64,000 nucleotides of DNA, from the NCBI GenBank assembly GCA_015499995.1, contig JADNRV010000002.1, positions 248,001-312,000 on the forward strand, in the 5' to 3' direction. A program made the position numbers and the translations under genes. Origin of the DNA: Flammula alnicola. Its lineage: Eukaryota; Basidiomycota; Agaricomycetes; Agaricales; Strophariaceae. Shown one piece after another: positions 13,001 to 24,535 of this stretch. The number at the start of each line of letters is the position of its first letter. Within the stretch, counting starts at the first letter, position 1. Below the pieces are notes generated by a model. It was not told the origin of the DNA, made no database searches, and was given only the letters and a program-made list of their open reading frames with translations.

Positions 13001-14497
13001 AATTCGATGAACAAGAACAAGACATCTACAATAAATTCTTCAATGAATCGAAGGCAGAGTTCAACGACTTGACGAAGAAGAACGAGGTCATGAAAAACTA
13101 TGTTGGGATTCTGCAGAAAATTTTGCGTCTTCGCCAAATTTGTGACCACTTCGAGCTTGTCGAAGGCAAGGGGCTCGGGCAAGAATCCGCTGTGCCGTCC
13201 TACGACGACATCGTGACAGAAATTTCAAGAGAAGGCTTCAGCGCTTCCCGGGCAGCCGCTATTTTTGCCATTCTGCGCGAATCTGCTACGACTCAATGCG
13301 TCGAATGTGGCGGCGAGCTCTGCGTGTCGACGGAATTAAACCCGGATGGTCTGGACAACGACGGTCCTCCTGCGAGTAACAAGCGCGGACGTCGGGGCAA
13401 GGGTCCTGCTTCTCGCGGGCCTACTCGGGCCAGCAGTCCCAACAACCCACGACCAGTTTTGACGCGATGCCAACATCTCTTTTGCATTGAGTGCTACCGG
13501 AACTCGGTTTGCCCTGGGTGGCCGAACGTTGCGCCTGACGTTCGACGCTCGTGCTCAGCATGCCAAACTGGTCTTTGCCCGACTGATGCGTACGAAGTGA
13601 AACCAGACTCGGCCCTCGAGGGATCTCAGAAGAAAAAGGTGGTTAAACGTGAAAAACGACAGAAAGGTGTTTCGCTCGAGAATTTCCATCCGTCGACCAA
13701 GGTCAAGCGTTGCTCGGGGACCTTGTACAGTTTTCAAGAATGAATCAGTATTCTGTGAATTACGACCCTGAAATACAGATAATAGAGGATACCGGGACAT
13801 CGGACAGCGGAATCATAAAGACAGTCGTCTTGTAAGTCATTTTCTTTGTTGTTCATGAAGTGATACCCACTAGGTTTCCAGCTCTCAATGGACGACAATG
13901 CTTGACAAGTGAGTTTCAGTTTCAGTTTTTCTTCCACCTTCGCCCACGCGCTGACATAAACTTCAGAGTCGAAGACGCGTTAGAGGCTGCTGGGATTCGT
14001 TATGATAGGCTTGATGGTACGATGAAGCGGGACGACAGAACACGCGCTATGGATGCCCTTAAGCACGACCCTGGCTGTGAAGTCCTCCTTGTCAGTCTAA
14101 AAGCTGGTGGTGTTGGATTGAATCTTACAGCTGCGCAACGGGTTTACCTTATGGATCCCTATTGGTATATTCTCTTTACCCTAGATTTTCTAAATTCACT
14201 CAATCTTGTTTCAGGAACCCTGCAGTAGAAAACCAAGCGGTGGACAGAATTGTATGTTTCCTTTTCTCAATGAGGATTTCCATCGTGATACTGAATCGAC
14301 CCCTGTAGCATCGACTTGGTCAAACCCGACCTGTTACAACTGTCAAATTCATCATCGAGAATTCGATTGAAGCAAGACTTTTGGAAGTCCAGAGAAAGAA
14401 AACAGAGTTGGCCAACATGACTCTCGGTCAGAACTTCAGCAAGGCTGACCTATTACAACGGCGTATGGAAGAACTCTCTCAACTATTTGGGTCTTGA
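10099..14497 (+). CDS. Rad5/HLTF-like SNF2 helicase with RING finger, with apparent frameshift
   Basis: The ATG at 10099 opens a Ser/Pro/Gln-rich disordered region, followed by a HIRAN-like region (about 10700-11250; tentative). Then come the SNF2 core motifs LYPHQKKAL, ADDMGLGKT (completed across intron 11706-11758), LDEAHSIKE, LTGTPVQNK and LRRTKESK. Next is a C3HC4 RING (CVECGGELC ... CQHLFCIECYRN ... CSACQTGLC), and the C-terminal helicase half VVFSQWTTML, LDGTMKR, VSLKAGGVGLNL, DPYWNPAVENQA, HRLGQTRP, ending ELSQLFGS. A RING inserted in the SNF2 domain marks the Rad5/Rad16/HLTF class, involved in error-free post-replication repair through PCNA polyubiquitination and fork remodelling. Near 13701-13710 the conserved ENFHPSTKVK runs into a stop after 11 codons, while the -1 frame continues as ALLGDLVQFS; one base seems missing. 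This could be an assembly error, strain-specific loss or an unusual 35-nt intron. Confidence 0.85.
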
Positions 14498-14813
14498 ACT
14501 ACTTTATCTATCACCTTACATTCGTATAGTTTTTTACAGCCTTGAAGGGATATTGTTCACAGCTTGTATTTTGGCAGCTGGATTAATTTACAACCAACCG
14601 GACATAGTTGATTTTATGTATGTACTGTGTACATTATTACAGCTTCATTACGCGGAGACGACAGATAGACTTGATGCTGTTTATAGGCTTGCTGGATTAT
14701 GGAAGGAGTCTTGAAGATCTAGAAAGCAAAGTGCGCTACGTTTTTACGTGTGCCAAACAAGTAAACTGACAAAAGAGGATCAACCCAAATTTTGCCTTCG
14801 TATCATCACAAAA
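14498..14813. other. Convergent intergenic spacer
   Basis: About 316 bases between the stop codons of two convergent genes. It must hold both 3' UTRs and polyadenylation signals. No gene or repeat recognised. Confidence 0.5.
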
Positions 14814-16770
14814 TCACTCACCTATGACTTGGCTAACAAATAATCCAATCGTCACGCCGGCTGCCACTGTAATCATCCGAAGGGCAAGGGAGAATCCACT
14901 GGAATATTGTTCCGCGGAGCTGTGGTAAGTTTGGGTGACCCCGCCACCTTGTGCAATGCCAGACTAGAGAAATTGGTTGCGCGTCAACCAAGACGGCGAT
15001 GGGACTCACAGGTACAAGAAACAGAACCCCTGTCACCATCGAGGTGAAAGCAGTTCCACGCACAACACGAGAGTAGATGTTTCCCAGAGAACCAATCACA
15101 AAGGCACCAGCAGCAGAGACGATATCAGTTCTCCCGGGCAAAACCAGACTTGCTGCACGATTTGCCGCGTAAGCACAACAAGAGAAGAAAACCATGATAG
15201 GAAGTTGAAGGCTTCTCCAGTATTGCAGATTCGAGAGAGAAGAGCACGTCGAATAAACAGGGACTAAGAAGAACAGAGTCCACCAGGGTAGAGGCTGTCT
15301 CCACCATGGCCAACTTGGATCACGTATACAGCCTAAAAAAGACGTCGTATTTCAGCGCCTTAAACCCAACCTGTCATCTTCGCATTACCCTTGATAGTAT
15401 GAGTGTCTGCTGCGTTGCCAACAAGACGTCCAAGCCCAAGGACGCCAGTTATCGGATTGAGAGGGTCGGTACCATTTAGCATCACAAATCGACCATGAGT
15501 ATAGTTCAAGTTCTCCGGGATAGAGCTGCGGTAGTAGATATGGCGTGCCCGGCGATCGATGACAAGGTAGAAGTCCGACCCAATCGTCAAACCAAATCCC
15601 TGGAAGAAAGGATGGGGTAAAAATGGAATTTTAATGGTGTGGAGTATGCTTACGAGAAAAAGAGTGTAAATAATAGCGTAAACTATTCTTACTGAACCAC
15701 AGAAAATATTCTTCGACATAAGCTCAAGGGCACTAATCACTGATAAAAAAAATCATATCAGTCTTCGACAAGCCACAGAATTGACGAGACTTAAACTAAC
15801 AGACAGTGAAGCCCGGAAGAATCACAACGACACCAGCTGACGATATTGCGCTGTAGCAGAAAATATCACCTGGCAAATTGCTTAAACCTCGGGCAACAAA
15901 CGCTACCACGATCGAGACCGAAATCCTATATCAGATGTAAATGTATGCACTCTTTTCATAACGTTCTGAAAAACTTACTCGTAGACGTTAGCATACATCG
16001 AGCTTTTGTTGGCAGCATTCAACCCAAGGTATTGTAAGACACAAGCACAGGCCCCGCTAATCCACATGTCGACGATCGAACCTCCAAAGGACAAACCGCA
16101 GATAATGGAGGCACAAACAAAAGCAAAAAAACACCTCCATTTGAGGGAGTATATAGGAGGGGATCTCAGAATTTGCCGTAGTGCGTCCGTTCCAGCTTCT
16201 GCGCCGATGCTATCGTGCAAGACATCTCTATAAACCTGGTGGACCTTGTGGAGGGATGTCAATGCAATGCGTCCCCTAGATCGTACAAAGTAAGTCCTCG
16301 TGGAACGCGTCTCGTCATTTCTAACGGAGAGAATTATGATGTTGGGAAGATGCACGATTTCTGTCGAGGCATCCTATCAGTGTACGAGTGTGTATCCAAA
16401 AAAAGAACACTGACCAGTCTGCGCATCTAAAATCTTGGATGCAGCGAGAAGTTGTGACTCTATGCGGTGGGAAGGAGCTCCAAAAGACAGAAGCGCCTTG
16501 GCGAGTTTCAATATGAACTTCCTTCTCTTGGTTATCTCTGAGTTAATGTTTAAAAGTGGTTGGCAAGTAGGATCTAACGCGTTGCAAACCTTCGACATTG
16601 TTTATGATGACCGATTCTCTCTGCGGTCTCCGAAGAAGGGATAAAACAGAAAAGTTGCTCAAGCTTCTTGAAGGTTTTGCATCTGGTGTTCCTGCAGAAG
16701 GCTGGCGGGGATTTAGGGTTGGGCGTGGAGGGTGATCCACTTGCTTGAAATGACAGTTATCTGAGCCCAA
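14814..16770 (-). CDS. ThrE/Prm10-like (DUF1212) multi-pass membrane protein
   Basis: Reading the minus strand, an N-terminal basic segment leads to KLAKALLSFGAPSHRIESQL, the hallmark start of the ThrE/DUF1212 domain. It continues with a region ending in ALTSLHKVHQVYRDVLHDS, then several hydrophobic helices (FFAFVCASIICGLSFGGS, GVLGLGRLVG region, FVIGSLGNIYSRVVRGTAF, MVTGVLFLVP) and a Gly-rich end (SGIAQGGGV) leading to a last helix and the stop at 14814-14816. The family includes bacterial threonine/serine exporters and yeast Prm10, a pheromone-regulated membrane protein, and the likely role is membrane transport. At least six introns of 45-70 nt are needed. The 5' end is uncertain: no good ATG lies at the start of the first recognised exon, and an additional upstream exon with an ATG near 16883 is possible but its splice phase could not be made to fit. 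Confidence 0.75.
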
Positions 16771-16889
16771 ACTTGATTAGTTCAATAATTCGAGTCAGGC
16801 AGCAGAACGTCCGAAGGAACATGCCCTTGTCTCCGTCCGCGAGACCATGCAGACTAGTTTTGTCTCCAGGGTCGATATTCATGTAAGAA

Positions 16890-17231
16890 GGTCGCGGTTA
16901 ACAGTTAAGTCTAGCGCTATGCGGCGGCGCTATCCATTTTTGGCGACAAGGGTTTTATAACACGATCATATGATCTCCCTCTTACACTTAGAGTTAGCAC
17001 TAAGAGTCTCAGTAGTGAGAGTGTATAAAATAAGAGACATGGACGAAGATGATAACCCGGTTAAATATAGAACATTGAACACTGGAGCGGAATCACCAAA
17101 AGTGGCAGAATAATCGGGGCGAATGAATCATCTGAATCACAGCTTGAATCACATATGAATCGCCTATGACTCCCTAATATTTCTCATCAGCCCCCGTTCA
17201 ACTTTCTACTAGTACCATTTCGACAACCTCC
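16890..17231. other. Divergent intergenic region
   Basis: About 340 bases between the 5' end of the ThrE-like gene (-) and the frameshifted duplicate (+). It should contain both promoters. Nothing else recognised. Confidence 0.45.
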
Positions 17232-18130
17232 ATGTCTACCTGGCCCGACGCATGGGCAGCAGCAATTGTCGCCGAACCATCCGTGCCGGATTCAATTTAT
17301 TCGCGCCTAAGTGATCTGCTTGATGGCAAAACAGTCGGTGGTGCCCCAGGAGTAACCGAAGACGAAAAACCGAAAGACAAGCTTGAGATATTTGTCCAAA
17401 ACGCTAATTGGACATTCAAGCCCGAAGCATTCGACGCAATATGGCACGCGATGTTCAGGGCAGCCGCAGAGCTCAGGTGCACCGAAGCGATACGAGATGC
17501 GACGTACTACTGGACAGAAAAGTTCTTGCTCAATGAAGCACTCGATGCCATTCCGGCGGAAGAAGGCGATGAGGATGAGGATCTTCTCCAGGACGGCTAC
17601 GACAATGCTTGGATCGCAGCAGCCGTTGGAGACGCACGCTCTATGCTCTCGGGTATGGGTATTCCGCTTTCGCTTGGAACGCGTTGCTCGACGGCCTTGG
17701 TCTAGGTGGGGAGGAGGCGAATTCAGACAGCATGCGGATTGGCTCATGCGGCCAGCTGCTGGCTGCTGGACAGAGACTGAAGCTTCACATTCATGGAGGA
17801 GGAGATTCGCACGAGACACCTGGTTTTGCGGGTCGTTATTTGCAGGCTGCGGCCGAGGAAGATCAGGAGGACGCTAAGAAAGTGGGAGAAGTGACGTGGG
17901 CGAATGTTTTGAAAGCTCTGGAAGAAGAGCAAAATAAGGCGGGTCCTCGGGCGGCAGCGCTTCTGAAGGTAAGAATGCACACCTTATACTTGTAGGATGG
18001 TTTAGCCTGAATTATTTTTTTCAAACAGCGGACGTACGAGCATTTGGAATCGAATTCGGAGGACTTGACAAGCGTCGAAGTGTCAAATATTATTTGGCCC
18101 GAAAATTCAGGAGCCATAACAACCTCATAA
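17232..18130 (+). pseudogene. Frameshifted copy of the duplicated hypothetical gene (copy 1)
   Basis: This copy is nearly identical over long stretches to the intact gene at 29519-30402 (-). It begins MSTWPDAWAAAIVAEP and reads in the same frame to the codons for AAVGDAR. There it has CGCTCT where copy 2 has CGCCTCT (about 17638-17641), a one-base loss. The remainder (LYALGYGYSAFAWNALL ... ALEEEQNKAGPRAAALLK) lies in the next frame. The 3' intron (from 17970) and last exon, ending at 18130 (VSNIIWPENSGAITTS), are also shared. A GT-AG stretch at 17653-17705 could be spliced to restore frame, at the cost of 17 residues that copy 2 keeps. The N-terminus is also shorter than copy 2. No family is recognised. 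It may be a recent pseudogene or a gene with an assembly error. Confidence 0.65.
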
Positions 18131-18463
18131 CTATTATATAACGGCATCTTGCTCGGCAACACGTTTCAATCGCAATGCCAATACCAGCCTTTCTGCAAGA
18201 GATAAGTAAAAGAACAATGTACAGAACGAAAAATTGTAGCACGATAACAAGTTATGTACACTACGCACGTTAGTAAATTATAAGTATTTGAACCCAAAAC
18301 CTAGGCAAATCAAGGGCTGGGACATGGCGCGCCGCGCGCGGGAGACTGCACGTGTGGGTTGTCATCTCAAAGGTCTTTACGTAGAAGATCAAATTCAAAC
18401 CTCTAGCTTTCCACAGGCTTTCCACTAACATACCACTGTCTATTTCATCTAATCCGAGTTGCA
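18131..18463. other. Intergenic spacer and Sec8 promoter
   Basis: About 330 bases upstream of Sec8. It contains a GC-rich patch (ATGGCGCGCCGCGCGCGGG, about 18324-18342) in otherwise AT-rich sequence, possibly a promoter element. No gene recognised. Confidence 0.4.
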
Positions 18464-21400
18464 ATGTCTCGAGCTCCACCCTTTCCTACACGTCGCCGCT
18501 CTCCTTCTGTAACCAATGCAATTCCATATTCATCGCAGCCTTCATCCGCTCCGGGGACTTCAACTTCCACGAGACCTTTACAGATATCGCGTCCTGGTTC
18601 GCGACCAACCACTCCAGTTAACACGTATCCATCAAATTCTTCCTCGTACGCTGGTCCTACTACCGCTCCTCTTGGTCCTTCTCGTCCTCAAAGATCTGAG
18701 CTGAGAGCTCGTGCTGAATACGCAGGTTCTGAACGAGCATCAATTTCTTCACAAGATCTCTATAGTATAGATAGCATAGTCACTTCTCGCTCCGATGCCA
18801 GCGGTTCACAATATCGAGCTCTTCCTAACTCTGCCAACCCACTAACCAACGGTCCTCCTCCAAGACAACGGCCGGCACGCCTGACGAGTCCTGTGTCAGA
18901 CGATGGAAATCAAACCACTCCAACTTCCCTCACGTCCGCTTTGTCGGCCTTCAAGTCAGCTGGCTCAAGACGACGTCAGACAGGGGATGATGATGACTAT
19001 AATTACCAACGAGAGAGAGAGCTTGAAATTGAGGCGGAAAAAGCAAGACAGCAACGAATTCGGGATCGCGCTCCAGGGATCCGGAGCAAAGGGAGCACCA
19101 GAGGAGGAGAGATTGATGGTACGCCCTTATATCATTCTCATTTTACTCTTGTCTGTCTGCTTTCACTAAATCGATGTTTGATATAGCTGTTCTGGACCAA
19201 GTGAAGGATGGCTGGGAGTTTGTTATTGACCCCAATGTGTGATACTCTCCTTCAAAATGCCTGATGCAATGCTTACTCTCCGAGATAGTTCAATAACGTC
19301 GATCTCGCCTTGCAACTGCTAGACAAATCTTCTTTGGGAAAAGACATGGACTCTTTCCGAAGAACAAAAAATATGTTGTCGAAGGCTCTGAAAGGATCGG
19401 TGGATAGTATGTTACATGAACATTTGCTATTTAGGATGTGAACTTAACCCTGAAGTGATTGTACAGAACATTATCAGGCATTTGCGGCCTCGTTGCCGCA
19501 CCACGCATCATTGCTAGGCCATCTCGGTGCCGCGCAGACTGAAATATCTTCGGCTCGATCTTCACTCCTTGAAGCCAAAGAAGCTTTAGGTAGTAAGCGT
19601 GCTGACCTAGTTCAGCTGTGGAACCGCGGGCAAACGTTGGAAGAGATGATAAAGATACTGGATCAGATGTATGTCCTACAGCAATGTGTACCTCCGTATC
19701 AGTAGCTAACCCCACCCAGTGAGCATCTAAAAAGCGTCCCGGATTTATTGGAGACGTTAATGTCAGAAAAGCGTTTGCTCCAAGCGGCTATTCTTTTAGT
19801 GCGAAGCTTGAAGATCATCAATAAACCGGACATGCTAGAAATCGGTGCTGTTTCGGATCTCAGAAGTTATCTCATTTCCCAAGAAACGGTTTGTCCTAGA
19901 TCCCAGAGTTTCTTCCTTCGCGTGCGCTGAAAGAATTTCAGGCATTGCGTGAAATTTTGGTTGACGAATTGCAAAGTCATCTATATCTCAAATCTTTCTG
20001 GTGCGAATCTAGGTGGTCAGCGTATGTGCCAAATCAACGCACTTGTAAGTGCCTATCTTCATGTGTTGTAGTTTGGCGTTCTAATATTTCTGGAAAGTCC
20101 CAAAAGTCGAGTTCGAGGCAGAGCCTGATATTCAACAGCGGGAAGAAGAACCAATGTCCCCGACTTCGCCGTCGTTACGCCAGAGCCGATTAACTCGTTT
20201 CTTGAATAACCTCAGTCTTCGACCGAATGATCCTCCTCATGATATGGACGATCAACAGCCTAACGCCAACACGAACGGAACAACCTTAATTGTACCATCG
20301 AATAGCACTTCCTCAGCGAACTACTTGTCGTCGAATCTGAATCCTGAAGCCGACTCATTTACGTACATGGAGACCTTACTCGAATCCCTAGCCGTACTTG
20401 GGAAACTTGGAACTGCTCTGGACAATGTCGCGCAGCGCCTACCAGGTGAAATATTTTCATTAGTAGAGACGACCCTGGGCGAAGTTGAGGAAAGAGCTGA
20501 ATTTGGGCGAAGGAGGTCAATGTTCTCCTTGAATGGGGGCCTAGGCAGATCAGAAGGCGTCTACGTTTTTAATACCGGTGCCTCGATGTCTGGAGTGCCA
20601 ACGACTGGAATGAAAGGCCCTCTCCTTAAATCCTCGAGCCTGCGCCTCAATGTATTGGAGTCATTGGCAAAACGAGTCGATCATGAGATTCTGCTGGACC
20701 TCTTTTGGACTCTTTACTCGAAACTGGACGCTGTCGCACAAGGATTCAGAGTGGTTACAGAAGTTGCAAACAGGATAGGATCAGTGAGTCCATCCATGTC
20801 AAGTCGTTTTGTTTATCTTGTTTATCTTCATTTTAGAGACGAGACTACAAGGATTCCTCAGGAGCAAAGCCCGGAATGTTATTCCCTTTGCCAGAAATGT
20901 GGAATCATGTGCAGACTGAGGTATGCATTCTCAATGTCCAAGCGACATGATTTATGCCTCATTTTCGTGTCAAGGTTGCTACTCTAATCCGGACTACCTT
21001 ACGGACGAGCACAAGGGTCTGCGGCCAGCCGAAACCCCATCTCATCTATCAACGAGATTCTTCGCGATGGAAAGTTTAATAGAGACAGGATCAAGGTCAG
21101 TTGCAGACGACGATGTGCAAGTTATATGCTAATAGCCAGATATTATCTAGGCAGTGTTTCGATTTTCTGACACGGATATCAAGTTGACCAATAAGGCTCT
21201 GAGACCTCACGAGGATGGTCTAACAAGGGTCCTTAAGGACACTATGCCCGGCTTAGCACCCACTGCTGCCGGAGACAACGCGCAGACCATCATCAGCAAT
21301 GTTACAGATGATCGCCTGCTCGGAGCTGACCAACACCATCGCCTTCTCATACGCCCAGACGCCTTTCATGTCACAGTCCTTTTCCAGCCAACACTCAGCT

Positions 21401-23235
21401 ATCTTCAGCGCATTTCGGAGATTCTTCCGTCTGGAGTGGAGTCGGCTCAAGCGTCGAGTGCTGTTTTGGACGAGTTTGTGTTGACGGTGTACTTGCCTCA
21501 GCTAGAAGAAAAGGTCTCGGACTTGTTCCATGAGGCTGTTACTGGTATGCTTTTCCTGCACTCTCAGAAACTTCCAAGACTTATTTAATACTTACCGTCA
21601 GGAACGGAGGCTTTCCAACCAGATCCAATGTCCTGGCGACTGTCAGAACAACCACTAGCCAAGGTAAGTTGTCCCTGACTTCCTATTTTTCTATATAGTA
21701 ACATAAATTCGGTAGGCAAGCACGCAACTAATGGCCTTGATCAATTCGCTCTGCGCCATGCTCAACACCAGTCCTTTCCACCGCGAAAATTACTCTCGGC
21801 TCATTCTGGGTGTTGTCATTCAATTCTATCAACGCTGCAGCGACAGGTTCCAGATGTTGACCACTCTTCCCGCGGCTGAGGTCGGATGCGATCCCAGGTG
21901 GCGCTGGCGGCGCTGTGGGCGCAGAAACCGGAGCTGCAGCCGTGTTTCTCTGAGCTACTGCAGATGGAGGTAGGCTGATTTAAACTCGAGTGCATGATTG
22001 TGACGCGTATATGTTGTACAGAATCGCGACCAGCGAAGTTGCAGCAGTTGTACCGGCAGGAAACGCATATCGAATGGAAGCTTTGAGAGATAGACTGTTG
22101 CTAAGCAGGACCTCATTTCTTCGACCAGAAATCTCGCGGCTCTCGCTTCTCTACATCGTAGTGTGGTATGCAATTTTCATATTGTCTTATAAACTTTTGA
22201 CCGCGTTTCTGATTTTCTTGCGCAGTCGTGGTTCGCCTCTGAACTCAGCGCCTGAAGCCCAGACCCGAAGATGCCACGGCTATCGTGTCTCCTACTAACT
22301 CGAACCTCTTACGGGCTGACGCCATCCTTCCCAATATGCCTATCCTACCTCCAGAAACGGACTTGGAGCACCTACAATTACCGCTTTCAAGGGAAATGGC
22401 GCTGTAAGGAACTATTCTTTCTTGTTGTGGTTTTTAATCTTGACGAACATTTTTTTGGACGATAGACGTTTCCAAGCACTGCTGAAGACGTACGACCAGC
22501 TGTCTACGCTGATCTTGGACACCATCAGGATTGATTTACGTTGTCGAGCGATCCACTACCTCGACTCGGCCATGACCGATGTTCGTTTCGCCTTTTTATA
22601 CTTGGCTAACTCTGGCTCATCGTTTGGATTTTTGTAGGGAACTTATGATTCGAATTACGAGGCGGTCGAACCGGACCCGCATATTGTTGACCTTAACACT
22701 GAACTGGTGCAATGTAACGAGTTCATGATGGTCAGTCTGCCAAAGAAGGAACGAAAGTACGTGGACCGTACAACCAACAACAATCGAATCGGGATGTAAC
22801 TAACTCCAACTCATTTATGTGAATTTTAGGTATCTGTTCTCTGGACTTGGGCATCTCATGGAACACAAGCTGATAGCGAACGCACGCAAACTGCGCCTCC
22901 CGAACGCGTTTGGGATCAAGAAAATCACGCGCAACATTCTCGCGCTCCAGCAGAGCATCAAAACCCTGACGGACGACCAACAGGACTCCGAGTTCGAGCG
23001 CGCGAAACGATATTACGCGCTGTTCTTCGTCTCGCCGCAGGAAATGCTTGATGGTCTCCGCAAGCGACAAAGTTTTTCGTTTGAGGAGTATGGGACGATG
23101 CTGAACTTGCAGTGCGGTGTGGATGCGTCCCAGGGTGGTGCCGACGCTGCGGCCAGAGCGACGGACCGTAATTATAGTTTGTATGTTATTGATTTACATG
23201 GATTGGAAATGGACAGGTCGGATGCTTCAAAGTAG
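18464..23235 (+). CDS. sec8: Exocyst complex subunit Sec8
   Basis: A Ser/Pro-rich N-terminal region with a helix rich in charged residues leads to VLDQVKDGWEFVIDP and FNNVDLALQLLD. Then follow the conserved Sec8 N-terminal coiled coil (YQAFAASLPHHASLLGHL, SSARSSLLEAKEAL, LWNRGQTLEEMIKILDQI) and LRSYLISQE. The middle and C-terminal helical bundles include YLFSGLGHLMEHKL, NAFGIKKITRNILALQQS and a terminal FSFEEYGTML, ending at 23235. More than ten short introns are needed, typical of this fungus. Sec8 (EXOC4) is a core subunit of the octameric exocyst that tethers secretory vesicles at growing tips and septa. Length (about 1,200 aa) and order of conserved blocks agree with fungal Sec8. Identity is secure; individual splice sites in the middle were not all checked. 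Confidence 0.9.
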
Positions 23236-23354
23236 TACGTACTAGTAGATCGTAGTTCCTTTTTTCCTTCTTCGCGTTCTTGTTTTCGTGGATAGTATTC
23301 GTTCTTTGCCTTTGCGGTCGTCGTTTTGTTGTGGTGATGGCGTTCGGGATTTAT

Positions 23355-24497
23355 TTATTTAATAGACCGAGTGGATGACGGTTGGATCCATGCCAGCGTG
23401 GTTTCGTCTGCGGGTGGATCGTAACGTGTGCCTTTGTGGGTAGTCGTCAGTGCTAGCGAGGACGTGTTGACTCTGAAAAGGTTCTCGTTTTGTGCGTCCG
23501 GATCGTAGACAAGCTGTGGGAGAGAGGCAAGGAGGGTGCGGTATCGGCGTCTGACCCAGCGCGAAGGATGTCGGTTGGGGACTTGTTGCGATTGCTGCAA
23601 GTCGTCTCTTGACGCCATCCGCCGTTCCCTTCGTGTCAAAGGTTGTCGGGGAAATAAAGTGTCGCCAATGACACTTTCTGCGTCTTGAAAAACGCCAAGT
23701 CCCTGCATGGCGAGCGGCCGGGGGTAAAATTGGCCCTCCTTGTTGAGTTCATCGAGCGCAGATTCAGACCCTTTGACCTCCACCTCGAGAGGAGGCAACA
23801 CCTTTTTCAATTCAGACTTGTACCACCGCCATCGGATGTTGACTTCGCGGCGCTTGCTGAAGGGCCCGAAGAGCTTGGCGTCGTCCGAGTTTGGGTCGGC
23901 GCGGGGGGCATTGTGCGCGGGGTGGTGAAGGTGTCGGGGTGCGAGGCTTTCTTGACCTTTGGTGAGGCTGTTGTGAGGAGCTTTTTGAGCTCTGGGGAGT
24001 AGATGGGAGGTCGGGAGCGCTGGACGTTGGGGATTATAGGTGGGGGCGGAGGTGTGCTGGGGTCGGATAGGATGGGCTTGAGAAGTCGTGTGAGCGTCTA
24101 GCTGTAGGTATGAGGATGGTCGACGCACCTCTAGAAGCTCCCATTTGAGCTTGCCCGTTCTGCCATAAGCGAGATTGAGGATGCGGAGGAATGATTTGAT
24201 ATCTCGGTTGTTGGCCTTTTCGAGTCTTTGCACTCTCTGTGAAGGAGCATCAGAGATTTATCAAGGAGACGTTTTTCAGAGAATGACCTTTGAGATGTTT
24301 TTTATCTTTCGTGTTTGACGTATTTCCTCTTTGGTGTCGAGGATGGCCTGAATGTCATTGCGAGCTCTGACTTGAAAGAACTGGCTAGGATGTTTTAGTT
24401 GGTTCTATACTGGAGATGAAGACACGTACCGAAGATATAGATGAGGTAGTAGTCTGACTTGACGTAGGTATGATCTGTAGAGCGAGAATATGTGCAT
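23355..24497 (-). CDS. LYR-motif (Complex1_LYR-like) protein
   Basis: Three exons on the minus strand: start ATG at 24497, introns 24385-24429 and about 24240-24290, stop at 23355. The N-terminus MHIFSLYRSYLRQVRLLPH contains the L-Y-R tripeptide followed by the basic helix and a conserved phenylalanine (RQFFQVRARNDIQAIL), the defining features of LYR proteins. These act as mitochondrial assembly adaptors with acyl carrier protein and the Fe-S cluster machinery. After the LYR domain comes a long Pro/Arg-rich C-terminal extension (total about 345 aa), far longer than the usual 80-120 aa LYRM proteins. A second conserved patch, KRREVNIRWRWYKSELKKVL, lies in it. The exact LYR subgroup is not recognised. 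Its ATG is only 38 bp from that of the divergent lipase gene. Confidence 0.8.
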
Positions 24498-24535
24498 TTG
24501 AAAGAAGGAACAGTGTGACGTCACACGGCCTGCAG
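24498..24535. promoter_or_regulatory. Very short bidirectional promoter/leader with palindromic CRE site
   Basis: The 38 bases between the divergent ATGs of the LYR gene (-) and the lipase gene (+) contain a perfect 14-bp palindrome, GTGTGACGTCACAC, at 24513-24526. Its core TGACGTCA is the consensus ATF/CREB (CRE) bZIP binding site. Binding is inferred, not shown. If the lipase gene used an upstream in-frame ATG or alternative start, the two coding regions would overlap. Confidence 0.55.

Noticed and set aside
10099..14497. Reading the Rad5-like gene as two separate genes split at the stop at 13741
   Set aside because: The second part has helicase motifs V and VI but no start, and the amino-acid sequence continues across the frame change as expected for one SNF2 domain.
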